The translations under genes and the position numbers were made by a program. The notes under the pieces are model-generated. The model was not told the origin of the DNA. It ran no database searches and saw nothing but the letters and a program-made list of their open reading frames with translations. Positions 27,956 through 35,958 of a DNA stretch of 64,000 bases are shown here, piece by piece; the first letter of the stretch is position 1, and each line of letters starts with the position of its first letter. The DNA is from Thiofaba sp039822285 (GTDB lineage Bacteria > Pseudomonadota > Gammaproteobacteria > Halothiobacillales > Halothiobacillaceae), in NCBI RefSeq assembly GCF_039822285.1, contig NZ_JBAJEY010000006.1, positions 62,001 through 126,000 of the forward strand, read 5' to 3'.

Positions 27956-28873
27956 ATGACTCTGCATCACGCCAAGTTTCGTCCATTCCGTACCCTGATC
28001 GCCGCTGCCCTGGTTGCCGTTGCCGCTCCCCTCGCCGCAGAGGAAGTCACACAGAAGGCCGGCGACCTGACCCTGCGCGCCAACCTCGAACTGGCCGCGG
28101 GCAAGAGTCCGAAGGATGGCGTGGTGCTGATCACCCACGGCACCCTGGCGCACAACGGCATGGAGCTGATCAAGGCCCTGCAGGAGGGACTCAAGGCCAA
28201 GGGGTACAACAGCCTGGCGATCAACCTCAGCTATGGCCTGGATGCGCGCCCCTCGAGCATGTATGACTGTCCGACCCCCCACGTGCACAATCACACCGAC
28301 GCGATCGAGGAGATCGCTGCCTGGACCACGTGGCTGAAGGACAAGGGGGCCACCCGCATCGCCCTGCTGGGCCACTCGCGCGGCGGCAATCAGACCGCCT
28401 GGGCGCTGGCCGAGAAGGATGACCCGGTCTACACCTCCGCCGTGCTCGTCGCCCCGCAGACCTGGGAGCCGGGGTACCTGGCCAAGGACTACAAGGCGCG
28501 CTACAAGGTCGAACTCAAGCCGCTGCTTGAGAAGGCCGAGAAGTTGGTCAAGGAGGGGAAGGGTGACACCCTCATCGACATGGATTTCATCTATTGCGAG
28601 AAGACCCGCGCGGCGGCCAAGAGCGTGGTCAGCTACTACAAGGACGATCCGCGCATGGACACCCCGACCCTGCTCGCCAAAACCAAGAAGCCCGTGCTGG
28701 TCATCATGGGATCGAACGACACCACGGTGAAGGGGCTGCCCGAGAAGATGGCCAAGGTGGCGGATGGCAAGCGCATCCAGGCGGTGACCATCGAGGGGGC
28801 GGACCACTTCTTCATGGATCTGTACGGCGATGAGGTGGTCGAGCAGGCCGCCAAGTTCATCGGCTGGAAGTGA
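27956..28873 (+). CDS. Secreted alpha/beta hydrolase
   Basis: A 305-residue exported hydrolase. A signal peptide (about residues 1-29, ending APLAA) is followed by an alpha/beta-hydrolase fold with nucleophile GHSRGG (Ser at about residue 140), the acid in GSNDTT and the His in GADHFF. An oxyanion-hole region HGT lies near LITHGTLAHN. Substrate is not apparent. It is divergent from the cNMP-binding gene and ends before a strong hairpin at 28953. Confidence 0.82.
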   Translation: MTLHHAKFRPFRTLIAAALVAVAAPLAAEEVTQKAGDLTLRANLELAAGKSPKDGVVLITHGTLAHNGMELIKALQEGLKAKGYNSLAINLSYGLDARPSSMYDCPTPHVHNHTDAIEEIAAWTTWLKDKGATRIALLGHSRGGNQTAWALAEKDDPVYTSAVLVAPQTWEPGYLAKDYKARYKVELKPLLEKAEKLVKEGKGDTLIDMDFIYCEKTRAAAKSVVSYYKDDPRMDTPTLLAKTKKPVLVIMGSNDTTVKGLPEKMAKVADGKRIQAVTIEGADHFFMDLYGDEVVEQAAKFIGWK

Positions 28874-28952
28874 TCTCTCCGCGCAGTGGATGCATCCGCA
28901 GGGTCATGCGGGTGCGCCCCGGCCAAGGAATGCAGTCCTTTCATGCTGTTAT

Positions 28953-28982
28953 GCACGCCCGGCCATGCCGGGCGTGCCGCTT
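28953..28982 (+). terminator. Strong hairpin after the hydrolase gene
   Basis: A perfect 11-bp stem, GCACGCCCGGC, loop CAT, GCCGGGCGTGC, followed by CGCTTTTG. This fits an intrinsic terminator for the hydrolase gene. Confidence 0.65.
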
Positions 28983-29010
28983 TTGAGGTAAACTACGCCC
29001 CAAGTTTTCG

Positions 29011-29040
29011 ACCCGGCCCGTGCCGGGTATTCGTTTTTTC
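29011..29040 (+). promoter_or_regulatory. Terminator-like hairpin in the glyA leader
   Basis: ACCCGGC, loop CCGT, GCCGGGT, then ATTCG and a run of six T. It lies about 30 bp upstream of the glyA ATG, after a possible -10 (TAAACT at about 28990), so it could act as an attenuator. I recognise no known riboswitch here. Confidence 0.5.
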
Positions 29041-29069
29041 AGAACTTTTGCAGCATTGGGGTGCGCCGA

Positions 29070-30323
29070 ATGTTTACCCGAGACATGACGATTGCAGGCT
29101 ACGACGATCAGCTTTGGCAGGCGATGGAGCACGAACGCCAGCGTCAGGAGGAGCACATCGAGCTGATTGCCTCGGAAAACTACACCAGCCCGCGTGTCAT
29201 GCAGGCGCAAGGGTCGGTGCTGACCAACAAGTACGCCGAAGGCTATCCCGGCAAGCGCTATTACGGTGGCTGTGAGTATGTCGACGTGATCGAACAGCTC
29301 GCCATGGATCGCCTCAAGCAGCTGTTCGGCGCCGACTGGGCCAACGTCCAGCCGCACTCCGGCAGCCAGGCCAACGGCGCGGTGTTCCTCGCCCTGCTGC
29401 AGCCGGGCGACACCGTGCTGGGCATGTCCCTGGCCCATGGCGGCCACCTGACCCACGGCGCCAAGGTCAACTTCTCCGGCAAGAGCTACCACGCCGTGCA
29501 ATACGGCCTGAACCCGGCCACCGGCGAGATCGACTACGAACAGGTCGAGAGCCTGGCCCGCGAGCACAAGCCGAAGATGATCATCGCCGGCTTCTCGGCC
29601 TATTCCCGCGTGGTCGACTGGGCCCGCTTCCGCGCCATCGCCGACGAGGTGGGTGCCCTGCTGATGGTCGACATGGCGCACGTCGCCGGCCTGATCGCCG
29701 CAGGCGTCTACCCGAGCCCGGTGCCTTATGCCGACGTGGTCACCTCCACCACCCACAAGACCCTGCGCGGCCCGCGCGGCGGCATCATCCTCGGCAAGGC
29801 CAACCCGGAGATCGAGAAGAAGATCAACTCCGCCATCTTCCCCGGTATCCAGGGCGGCCCGCTGGAGCACGTCATCGCCGCCAAGGCCGTGGCCTTCAAG
29901 GAGGCGCTGGAGCCTGAATTCAAGGCCTATCAGCAGCAGGTGGTGAAGAACGCCCAGGCCATGGCGAAGGTGTTCATGGGCCGCGGTTTCGACGTGGTCT
30001 CCAAGGGCACCGACAACCACCTGTTCCTGGTCAGCTTCATCCAGCAGGGTCTGACCGGCAAGGACGTGGACGCCTGGCTGGGCGCTGCCAACATCACCGT
30101 CAACAAGAACGCCGTGCCGAACGACCCGCAGTCGCCGTTCGTCACCTCCGGCATCCGTATCGGCACCCCGGCGATCACCACCCGCGGCTTCAAGGAGGCC
30201 GAGTGCGTGGCCCTGGCCGGCTGGATGTGCGATGTGATCGACGCGCGCGGCGAGGCGGCCACGGTCGAGGCGGTCAAGGGCAAGGTGCTGGAGGTCTGCA
30301 AGCGCCTGCCGGTGTATGCCTGA
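29070..30323 (+). CDS. glyA: Serine hydroxymethyltransferase
   Basis: A 417-residue PLP enzyme that interconverts serine and glycine and feeds the tetrahydrofolate one-carbon pool. The PLP lysine is K230 in STTHKTLRGPRGG, and the N-terminal EHIELIASENYTS segment is diagnostic. Length equals E. coli GlyA. The ATG at 29070 gives the conventional MFTRDMTIA start. Downstream come a small lipoprotein and nrdR. Confidence 0.97.
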   Translation: MFTRDMTIAGYDDQLWQAMEHERQRQEEHIELIASENYTSPRVMQAQGSVLTNKYAEGYPGKRYYGGCEYVDVIEQLAMDRLKQLFGADWANVQPHSGSQANGAVFLALLQPGDTVLGMSLAHGGHLTHGAKVNFSGKSYHAVQYGLNPATGEIDYEQVESLAREHKPKMIIAGFSAYSRVVDWARFRAIADEVGALLMVDMAHVAGLIAAGVYPSPVPYADVVTSTTHKTLRGPRGGIILGKANPEIEKKINSAIFPGIQGGPLEHVIAAKAVAFKEALEPEFKAYQQQVVKNAQAMAKVFMGRGFDVVSKGTDNHLFLVSFIQQGLTGKDVDAWLGAANITVNKNAVPNDPQSPFVTSGIRIGTPAITTRGFKEAECVALAGWMCDVIDARGEAATVEAVKGKVLEVCKRLPVYA

Positions 30324-30354
30324 GATGGCCCAAGGCAGGACGCGAGGGGACGGG

Positions 30355-30561
30355 ATGCCAGGGCTGCGCCTTGTGGCCGCAGGTCTGGTGGGGGTCCTCT
30401 GCATGGCATGCACACCGCAGCAGCGCTATGCCGGAGGGCAGTCCTACCAGCGTCATGCCTGCCAAAACATCCCGGATGAGGTGGATCGCACACGTTGCCT
30501 GGAGGCCGCGGGGACGACCCTCGAGGAATACCAGCGCAACAAGGAGGCCGTGGGGCGTTGA
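30355..30561 (+). CDS. Small predicted lipoprotein
   Basis: A 68-residue protein with a hydrophobic N-terminus ending in VLCMAC, a plausible though not ideal lipobox (Cys at about 22), then a polar region with two further cysteines (HACQ, TRCLE) and an acidic/polar tail. I do not recognise a family. The ATG at 30355 follows GAGGGGAC; earlier in-frame starts would put polar residues before the signal. It lies between glyA and nrdR, 31 bp after glyA. Confidence 0.6.
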   Translation: MPGLRLVAAGLVGVLCMACTPQQRYAGGQSYQRHACQNIPDEVDRTRCLEAAGTTLEEYQRNKEAVGR

Positions 30562-30591
30562 TGGCAGGGCAAAGGATGGAGGGCTTGGGTC

Positions 30592-31056
30592 ATGAGATGC
30601 CCCTTCTGCGGCGCTGAAGACACCCGCGTGGCGGATTCCCGCCTGACGCAGGATGGCACGCAGGTTCGTCGTCGGCGGGAGTGCCCCGCCTGCGGCGAGC
30701 GCTTCACCACCTTCGAGACCGCCGAGCTGCAGCTTCCGCGCATCATCAAGCGCGACGGCACGCGCGAGCTGTTCTCCGCGGACAAGCTGCGCCGCGGCAT
30801 GTTGCGGGCGCTGGAAAAGCGCCCGGTGCCCACCGAGCGGGTCGAGGAGGCCATCGCCCACATCGAGCGCGAGCTGATGAAGCGCGGCGAGCGCGAAGTC
30901 GAGGCGCGGGTGGTCGGCGAGATGGTCATGGAGGCCCTGCGCAGGCTTGACCAGGTGGCCTACATCCGCTTCGCCTCGGTGTACAAGAGCTTCGAGGACG
31001 TCGCGGCCTTCCGCGAGCTGATCGAGCGCTTGCAGCAGGAGGCGCGGGGGCAGTGA
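30592..31056 (+). CDS. nrdR: Transcriptional repressor NrdR
   Basis: A 154-residue zinc-ribbon/ATP-cone repressor of ribonucleotide reductase genes. The ribbon cysteines are C3, C6, C31 and C34. The ATP cone starts at about residue 49 (LPRIIKRDGTRELFSADKL). It senses dATP/ATP and binds NrdR boxes at nrd promoters, none of which I see in this window. The glyA-nrdR-ribD order is conserved in many proteobacteria. Confidence 0.96.
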   Translation: MRCPFCGAEDTRVADSRLTQDGTQVRRRRECPACGERFTTFETAELQLPRIIKRDGTRELFSADKLRRGMLRALEKRPVPTERVEEAIAHIERELMKRGEREVEARVVGEMVMEALRRLDQVAYIRFASVYKSFEDVAAFRELIERLQQEARGQ

Positions 31057-31066
31057 CCGGCGAGGG

Positions 31067-32266
31067 ATGCGCGGGATGTTGATCCTCGATCCACGGAGCC
31101 CTCCGCCCACCGGCTTTGCCCTGTTCAACCTGGGCTTTAGGCCCTTCTTTCTTGCCGCTGCCCTGTGGGCGGTGCTGGCCATGGCCCTGTGGGGCCTTGC
31201 CCTGGCCCAGCCGTTCGCCGTGCTTCCGCTCACCCATGCCTGGCATGGTCACGAAATGCTGTTCGGCTACGCGGTGGCGGTCATCGCAGGCTTCCTGCTG
31301 ACCGCGGCGCGGAACTGGACCGGGGTGCGTACCCCGCAGGACCTGCCACTTGCCGCCATGCTCGCCTTGTGGGCCGCGCCCCGGCTGTTCCTGCCGTTTG
31401 CGCCGCCCGACCTCCTGCCCCTGCTTGCCGCGGCGGATGTGGGCTTCGATCTGCTGCTTGCGGTGGTGCTTGCCCGCACCCTCTGGCACAACCCCGCCAA
31501 CCGACTGATCTTCCCGTCTTTGTTGCTTCTGCTGGCGCTCGCCAACCTCGCCTGGTGGCTCGCCATGCTCGGCCTGTGGCCGGCGGGGCATGCCATGGGA
31601 GTCGCGCTGGGGCAGGGGGCCGTGATCGGGGTGCTGTTGGTGATGGGGGTGCGCGTGGCGCCGTTTTTCATCGAAAAGCGCCTGAACGTGCCGGTCACCG
31701 CCAGGGTGCCCGCGCGCGCCTACCGGACGGGGGCCGTGCTGTATGCCCTGCTGCTGCTCGCCGGGGTGTTCGGCGTGCCATGGCTCGAGTCCGGGCTCGC
31801 GGCGGCGCTCGGTCTGCTTGCGGTCTGGGTGCTTTGGCGCTGGTATGCCCCGGGCCTGTGGCGCGAGCCGCTGCTGTGGGTGCTTTGGCTGGCGGGGGTC
31901 TGGCTGGTCCTTGGGCTTGGGCTCGTCGCCATGGGCCAGGCAGCGGACCACGCCGGGCTTGCCGGGGCAGCCCGCCATGCCTTGCTCGCCGGGGGGGTGG
32001 GGCTGGCGACGGTCGGCATGATGGCGCGGGTGACGCTCGGCCACACCGGGCGGGCCGTCTACCCGGCCCCGCGCGGAACGCTGCCGGCCTTCCTGCTCGT
32101 GCTTGCCGGCGCTGTACTACGGGTGCTGGCCCCCGTGTTGGATCCTGCCGCCCTCGCCTGGGCCGCGCCGCTCGCGGCTCTGCTCTGGGGAGTGGCCTTT
32201 ATCCTCTTCCTCGCCGTCTACGCGCCGATGCTTCTTCGTGCGCGCATCGATGGCAAGCCGGGATGA
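31067..32266 (+). CDS. NnrS family membrane protein
   Basis: A 399-residue polytopic membrane protein with about 12 hydrophobic segments. The family signatures FNLGFRPFFLAAA and HAWHGHEMLFGYAVAVIAGFLLTA are intact, with conserved histidines that are candidates for haem or copper. NnrS proteins are linked to nitric-oxide stress and denitrification and relieve NO-induced iron stress in some bacteria. It sits between nrdR and ribD, 6 bp before the ribD start, an unusual place for it. An alternative start is the ATG at 31076. Confidence 0.9.
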   Translation: MRGMLILDPRSPPPTGFALFNLGFRPFFLAAALWAVLAMALWGLALAQPFAVLPLTHAWHGHEMLFGYAVAVIAGFLLTAARNWTGVRTPQDLPLAAMLALWAAPRLFLPFAPPDLLPLLAAADVGFDLLLAVVLARTLWHNPANRLIFPSLLLLLALANLAWWLAMLGLWPAGHAMGVALGQGAVIGVLLVMGVRVAPFFIEKRLNVPVTARVPARAYRTGAVLYALLLLAGVFGVPWLESGLAAALGLLAVWVLWRWYAPGLWREPLLWVLWLAGVWLVLGLGLVAMGQAADHAGLAGAARHALLAGGVGLATVGMMARVTLGHTGRAVYPAPRGTLPAFLLVLAGAVLRVLAPVLDPAALAWAAPLAALLWGVAFILFLAVYAPMLLRARIDGKPG

Positions 32267-32272
32267 TGGCGA

Positions 32273-33541
32273 ATGAGCGTGGATGACGTGCGCTACATGG
32301 CCCGCGCGCTGGAGCTTGCCCGGCGCGGTCTCTACACCACCCACCCCAACCCCCGGGTCGGCTGTGTGATCGTACGCGAAGGTCGAATCGTCGGCGAGGG
32401 CTTCCACGCCCGTGCCGGCGAGCCGCATGCCGAGGTCCATGCCCTGCGCATGGCAGGCTCACGCGCGCACGGTGCAACGGCCTACGTCACCCTCGAGCCC
32501 TGCTGTCACCATGGCCGGACCGGGCCGTGCTCGAACGCCCTGATCGAGGCTGGGGTGGCGCGCGTGGTGATGGCCATGCGCGATCCCAATCCCAAGGTGG
32601 CTGGGGGCGGGGAGGCCATGCTGCGCGCCGCCGGCATCGAGGTGCTCAGCGGGGTGCTGGAGGATGAGGCGCGTGCGCTGAATCAAGGCTTTATCCAGCG
32701 CATGACCCAAGGTCGCCCCTTCGTGCGCCTCAAATGGGGAGCCTCGCTCGATGGCCGAACGGCCTTGGCCAACGGCGCCAGTCAGTGGATCACGGGGCCC
32801 GAGGCCCGGCGGGATGTACAGTTCTGGCGTGCCCAGTCCTCCGCCATCCTCTCCAGCGCGGAGACGGTGCTCCGCGATCAGGCCCGGCTGAATGTGCGTT
32901 TAAGCGCCGATGAACTAGCCATTGAAGGGCCTGTGCGCCAGCCGGTGCGGGTGATCCTGGATCGAACATTACGCATGACTCCGCAGAGTGGTGTGTTTCT
33001 CCCCCTCTCCCCCGACCCCTCTCCCTCCAGGGGAGAGGGGGGCGTACCGCCAAACGCCATGCCGGTGGGCCCGCTGTGGATCTACACCGCAAGCCAGGAC
33101 TTCGCCAAACGCGCTGAGTTGGGGCAGGCGGGAGCGGTGATCTTCGATGCGCCGCTGATGCCCCCCTCCCCCCTGGAGGGAGCTCTCGATGGCCGAACCC
33201 CGAAGGGGTTTCCGGCAGGGATGCCGGAAAGGACAGAGAGGAGGGATCAGGGGTCGGGGGAGAGGGGGCTCGACCTTGACAGGATCCTCCACGATCTCGC
33301 CCGCCGCGAGATCAACGAAGTCTGGGTCGAGGCCGGGGCGCGTCTCGGCGGGGCCCTGCTCGCCGCGGGCCTTGTCGATGAGCTGATCCTCTATCTTGCC
33401 CCCACGCTCCTTGGGCATACCGCCCAGCCCTTGGCGGTCCTGCCGGAACTTGCGCGCTTGGATCAGGCTCGGCGCTGGCACTGGCAGGATGTGCGCCGGG
33501 TGGGGGGCGACCTGCGCCTGATCCTCCACCCTTCGGCCTGA
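32273..33541 (+). CDS. ribD: Riboflavin biosynthesis protein RibD with two in-frame repeat insertions
   Basis: A bifunctional deaminase/reductase acting on the second and third steps from GTP. The N-terminal zinc deaminase has H52-A-E54, C77 and C86 (in PCCHHGRTGPC), and the reductase core starts near VRLKWGASLDGRT. At 422 residues it is about 55 longer than the usual ~367. The excess is two translated repeats, at about residues 239-260 (near LSPDPSPSRGEGG) and 297-331. Conserved reductase sequence resumes after each (IYTASQDFAKRA; LDRILHDLARREINEVWVEAG). Whether the protein stays active is not visible from sequence. Confidence 0.93.
   Translation: MSVDDVRYMARALELARRGLYTTHPNPRVGCVIVREGRIVGEGFHARAGEPHAEVHALRMAGSRAHGATAYVTLEPCCHHGRTGPCSNALIEAGVARVVMAMRDPNPKVAGGGEAMLRAAGIEVLSGVLEDEARALNQGFIQRMTQGRPFVRLKWGASLDGRTALANGASQWITGPEARRDVQFWRAQSSAILSSAETVLRDQARLNVRLSADELAIEGPVRQPVRVILDRTLRMTPQSGVFLPLSPDPSPSRGEGGVPPNAMPVGPLWIYTASQDFAKRAELGQAGAVIFDAPLMPPSPLEGALDGRTPKGFPAGMPERTERRDQGSGERGLDLDRILHDLARREINEVWVEAGARLGGALLAAGLVDELILYLAPTLLGHTAQPLAVLPELARLDQARRWHWQDVRRVGGDLRLILHPSA
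32990..33050 (+). repeat. Family A hairpin inside ribD, first insertion
   Basis: CCCCCTCTCCCCCGACCCCTCTCCCTCCAGGGGAGAGGGG: a CCCTCTCCC-type stem that keeps the ribD frame open and encodes a Pro/Ser/Gly/Glu-rich peptide. Ends are approximate. Confidence 0.8.
33163..33270 (-). repeat. Second, longer family A insertion in ribD, inverted
   Basis: The left end reads CCCCCCTCCCCCCTGGAGGGA and the right end GGGTCGGGGGAGAGGGGG, the reverse complement of the left part of the first insertion. Between them are two further small hairpins (CCGAACCCCGAAGGGG; TCCGGCAGGGATGCCGGA). It is about 105 bp and in frame, encoding roughly residues 297-331 of RibD. Confidence 0.7.
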
Positions 33542-33613
33542 GCGGTTTGCCTGCTCGGAGGGGTTTGGTGATAAGTTTCCCTGATCGCTGATTGCAGACC
33601 GATGGAGCGTCCG

Positions 33614-34042
33614 ATGCTGGAACCCCTCAAGACCACCCTCGATTTCGCCGTCCTCGGCCTGCTTGGGCTGATGAGCGTGATGATGCTGGCGATGGCGATC
33701 GAGCGCTGGAGCTATTACCGGCGGGTCGATCTGGCCGGCTTCACCCATCCGGACACGCTCAACATCGCGCTGACCCGCAACCTGACCTGGATTTACACGG
33801 TCGGCGCGAATGCCCCCTACGTCGGCTTGCTCGGCACCGTGTTCGGCATCCTCATCACCTTCTATGAGATGGGGCAAGGCGGCCAGGTGGACGTGAACCA
33901 CATCATGCTCGGCCTTGCGCTGGCACTGAAGGCGACCGCGGCGGGGCTCTTGGTCGCCATCCCCTCGATCATGATCTACAACGGCCTGACCCGGCGGGTG
34001 GAGGTCTTGATGGGCCAGTGGCGGGCGCTCAAGGGCCTGTGA
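33614..34042 (+). CDS. exbB: TonB-system proton channel subunit ExbB
   Basis: A 142-residue MotA/TolQ/ExbB protein that uses the proton motive force with ExbD to energise TonB. Three hydrophobic segments are visible: about residues 12-35, the conserved GLLGTVFGILITFYEMGQ region, and the GLALALKATAAGLLVAIPSIMIYN helix. It is shorter than E. coli ExbB (244) but matches the compact ExbB type. The ATG at 33614 has GGAG six bases upstream; an alternative ATG at 33602 lacks one. exbD follows after one base. Confidence 0.9.
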   Translation: MLEPLKTTLDFAVLGLLGLMSVMMLAMAIERWSYYRRVDLAGFTHPDTLNIALTRNLTWIYTVGANAPYVGLLGTVFGILITFYEMGQGGQVDVNHIMLGLALALKATAAGLLVAIPSIMIYNGLTRRVEVLMGQWRALKGL

Positions 34043-34043
34043 G

Positions 34044-34421
34044 ATGAAGCGCTTCGACCAGATCAATGTCATTCCCTTCATCGACATCATGCTGGTGCTC
34101 CTGGCCATCGTCCTCACCACCGCCACCTTCGTCGCCCAGGGGCGCATCCCGCTCAAGCTTCCCGAGGCCGAGCACGCTGCCCAGCCCGCCAGCGAGAAGC
34201 CGATGGAGATCAGCATCGACGAGGCGCGCAAGGTCTACCTTGGTGGGGCCCCCGTGCACCTGATCGAACTGGACCAGCAACTCGCCCATGCTGCGCGCGA
34301 GCAGGCCATCCTCCTGCGCGTGGACGCCGGCGTGCCCTTCAGCGATTTTGTTCAGGTGCTCGACCTGCTGCAGAAATACCATCTTGAGCGGGTGAGCATC
34401 GTCACGGTGCGCAAGGGGTGA
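34044..34421 (+). CDS. exbD: TonB-system subunit ExbD
   Basis: A 125-residue ExbD/TolR protein. The single N-terminal membrane helix carries the conserved proton-linked Asp (FIDIMLVLLAIVL), followed by a periplasmic domain with the ExbD/TolR pattern (RVDAGVPFSDFVQVLDLLQKYHLERVSIVT). It pairs with ExbB. Its stop overlaps the GTG start of tonB. The three-gene order exbB-exbD-tonB is typical of iron or cobalamin uptake energisers. Confidence 0.92.
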   Translation: MKRFDQINVIPFIDIMLVLLAIVLTTATFVAQGRIPLKLPEAEHAAQPASEKPMEISIDEARKVYLGGAPVHLIELDQQLAHAAREQAILLRVDAGVPFSDFVQVLDLLQKYHLERVSIVTVRKG

Positions 34422-35170
34422 GGGGGGCGGAAGGCCGGGCACGCCCGGCATGGATCGCCTCGCTGCTCATCCACGGGGTGCTGATCGCGCTCATCGCCTG
34501 GTGGCTGACGGAGCGTTCCAGCCTCACCCCCGCGCCGGCCACGCCGGTGCCACTGACGCTTGCGATGTTCCAGGCCCCCGCTCCGGTCGAGCGACCCGCC
34601 CCGGCGGAACCCGCGCCCGCAGAGGAGGCGCCCCCCTTGCAGGGAGTTCCGGAGCAGCCCCCTATCGAGCGTCCGGAGCCGAAGCCGATCCCCGTGAAGC
34701 CGAGGCCCGCCAAGGCCGCGCCCCCCAAGCCGGCCGCGCCCGCCGTCGAGCCAGCCCGGGCGCGGCCGGTCGAGTCTGCGGTGGCTTCCGAGGCTCCCGT
34801 CGCGTCTCCGTCACCGGCCCCCCTGCCCGTCGTGCAGCCTCCCGCGGCGCAGCCGGTGACACCGGCGCCTGATCCTGCGTTGGAGGATGGCTACCGTGCC
34901 CGCATTCGCCAGGCGGTCGACGAGCACAAGCACTATCCGCGCATGGCACGGCGCCTGGGGCTGGAGGGGCGGGTGGTGGTGGCCTTCACCGTGGGGGCGG
35001 ATGGCCGACTGGCTGGGGTGCGGCTGGTGGAGAGCTCGGGCAGCGAGCTGCTCGATGAGGCAGCCCTCGAGGCCGTGCGCCAGGCGGCTCCGTTCCCGCC
35101 CTTCCCGGCCGGGATCGAGCGCCGGCAGTGGGATTTCACCCTGCCGTTGTCGTTCGCCTTGGAGAGGTAA
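34418..35170 (+). CDS. tonB: TonB protein
   Basis: A 250-residue energy transducer. An N-terminal membrane anchor (about residues 10-27, IASLLIHGVLIALIAWWL) contains the conserved Ser and His of TonB helices. A long Pro/Ala/Glu/Lys-rich spacer (about 45-150) can span the periplasm, and the C-terminal domain (YPRMARRLGLEGRVVVAFTV ... FALER) contacts outer-membrane receptor TonB boxes. The GTG start overlaps the exbD stop (GTGA). No TonB-dependent receptor gene lies in this window. Confidence 0.92.
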   Translation: MRGAEGRARPAWIASLLIHGVLIALIAWWLTERSSLTPAPATPVPLTLAMFQAPAPVERPAPAEPAPAEEAPPLQGVPEQPPIERPEPKPIPVKPRPAKAAPPKPAAPAVEPARARPVESAVASEAPVASPSPAPLPVVQPPAAQPVTPAPDPALEDGYRARIRQAVDEHKHYPRMARRLGLEGRVVVAFTVGADGRLAGVRLVESSGSELLDEAALEAVRQAAPFPPFPAGIERRQWDFTLPLSFALER

Positions 35171-35253
35171 GGTTGTGGCGTCGCTCATCCCATGGGGGAG
35201 CGGCGCCTCGCCGCGATGGGCGGATCGGTCCGGGGCAGGCCTCCGTCCATGCT

Positions 35254-35703
35254 TTATGGCCGGCGCAGGCCGCAGCGGCGCTGGGCCTGGACCGCACCGA
35301 TCAGGTGGGCGAACAGCAGCACGGGCAACAGAAAGCCCGCGAGCAGGTGGATGCCGAGGGCAACCTGCCCGATAAGTTCGTCGCCGTAGTAGAGCACAAG
35401 CCCGCTGACGACCAATAGACCAAAAGCCACCAGCAGCAGGATGGCGGAGAAGACATTCTCCCGCCGTACCCAGCCCGCCCGCATGTGCACCGTCCAGAGT
35501 GCGCCGAGCAGCATCAGCGTGGTGAAGAAGCTCGCGGCATGGAGGGCGGCGGCCCAGGTGCGTTGACCGCCCAGCGACCACAGGCCGAGGTCCAGGCCGA
35601 GCCGGGTATCGAGCGCGTTGGGCACGAGCGCAAGGCCACTGGCGAACAGCAGGGTGAGGGTGGCGAAGAGGATGCGGACGAAGCCCGCCGGATAACCGTT
35701 CAC
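35254..35703 (-). CDS. Four-helix membrane protein, putative b-type cytochrome (DUF4405-like)
   Basis: A 149-residue integral membrane protein with four hydrophobic segments. Paired histidines occur in or at the ends of helices 2 and 4: one pair 18 residues apart (ALHAASFF ... WTVHM) and one pair 14 apart (GIHLLAGF ... FAHLIG). This spacing suits a two-haem membrane cytochrome such as DUF4405 or b561 types. That assignment is inference. It lies in the same orientation as apbE and the FMN-binding gene but is separated from them by a REP cluster, so co-transcription is uncertain. Nothing is seen in 35171-35253 beyond a degenerate REP-like remnant. Confidence 0.6.
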   Translation of the reverse strand: MNGYPAGFVRILFATLTLLFASGLALVPNALDTRLGLDLGLWSLGGQRTWAAALHAASFFTTLMLLGALWTVHMRAGWVRRENVFSAILLLVAFGLLVVSGLVLYYGDELIGQVALGIHLLAGFLLPVLLFAHLIGAVQAQRRCGLRRP

Positions 35704-35722
35704 ATGAATCTCCGGAGACGAT

Positions 35723-35953
35723 GTAGGAGCGCCCCCGCCGCGGTGGGGCAGGGGTTATCGGCCCGAGGGCGGGCCTCCTACGTTTTGCCTGTAGGAGCCG
35801 CGCCCTCGCCGCGATGGGCAAGAGGCCATCGGCCCGGGGCGGGCCTCCTACGTTTTTGCTTGCAGGAGCGGCGCCCCTGCCGCGATGGGGCATGAGGCCA
35901 TCGGCCCGGGGGCGGGCCTCCTACGTCAGGAGCACGGGCCTCGCCGCGATGGA
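35723..35953 (+). repeat. Cluster of REP-like units (family B)
   Basis: Three full units and one fragment in tandem and in the same orientation: 35723-35781, 35791-35851, about 35862-35924, and a partial at 35926-35953. Each begins GTAGGAGC/GCAGGAGC, contains GCCGCGATGGG, and ends GGCCCGAGGGCGGGCCTCCTAC or close to it. This is the densest repeat cluster in the window. Confidence 0.88.
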
Positions 35954-35958
35954 TTCTA

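Noticed and set aside
33163..33270. Frameshift or sequencing error in ribD
   Set aside because: The frame is open through both inserts and reductase sequence resumes in the same frame, so translated repeats explain it better.
35723..35953. CRISPR array
   Set aside because: Units are palindromic, adjacent, variable in sequence and lack uniform unique spacers or cas genes; they are REP-like.
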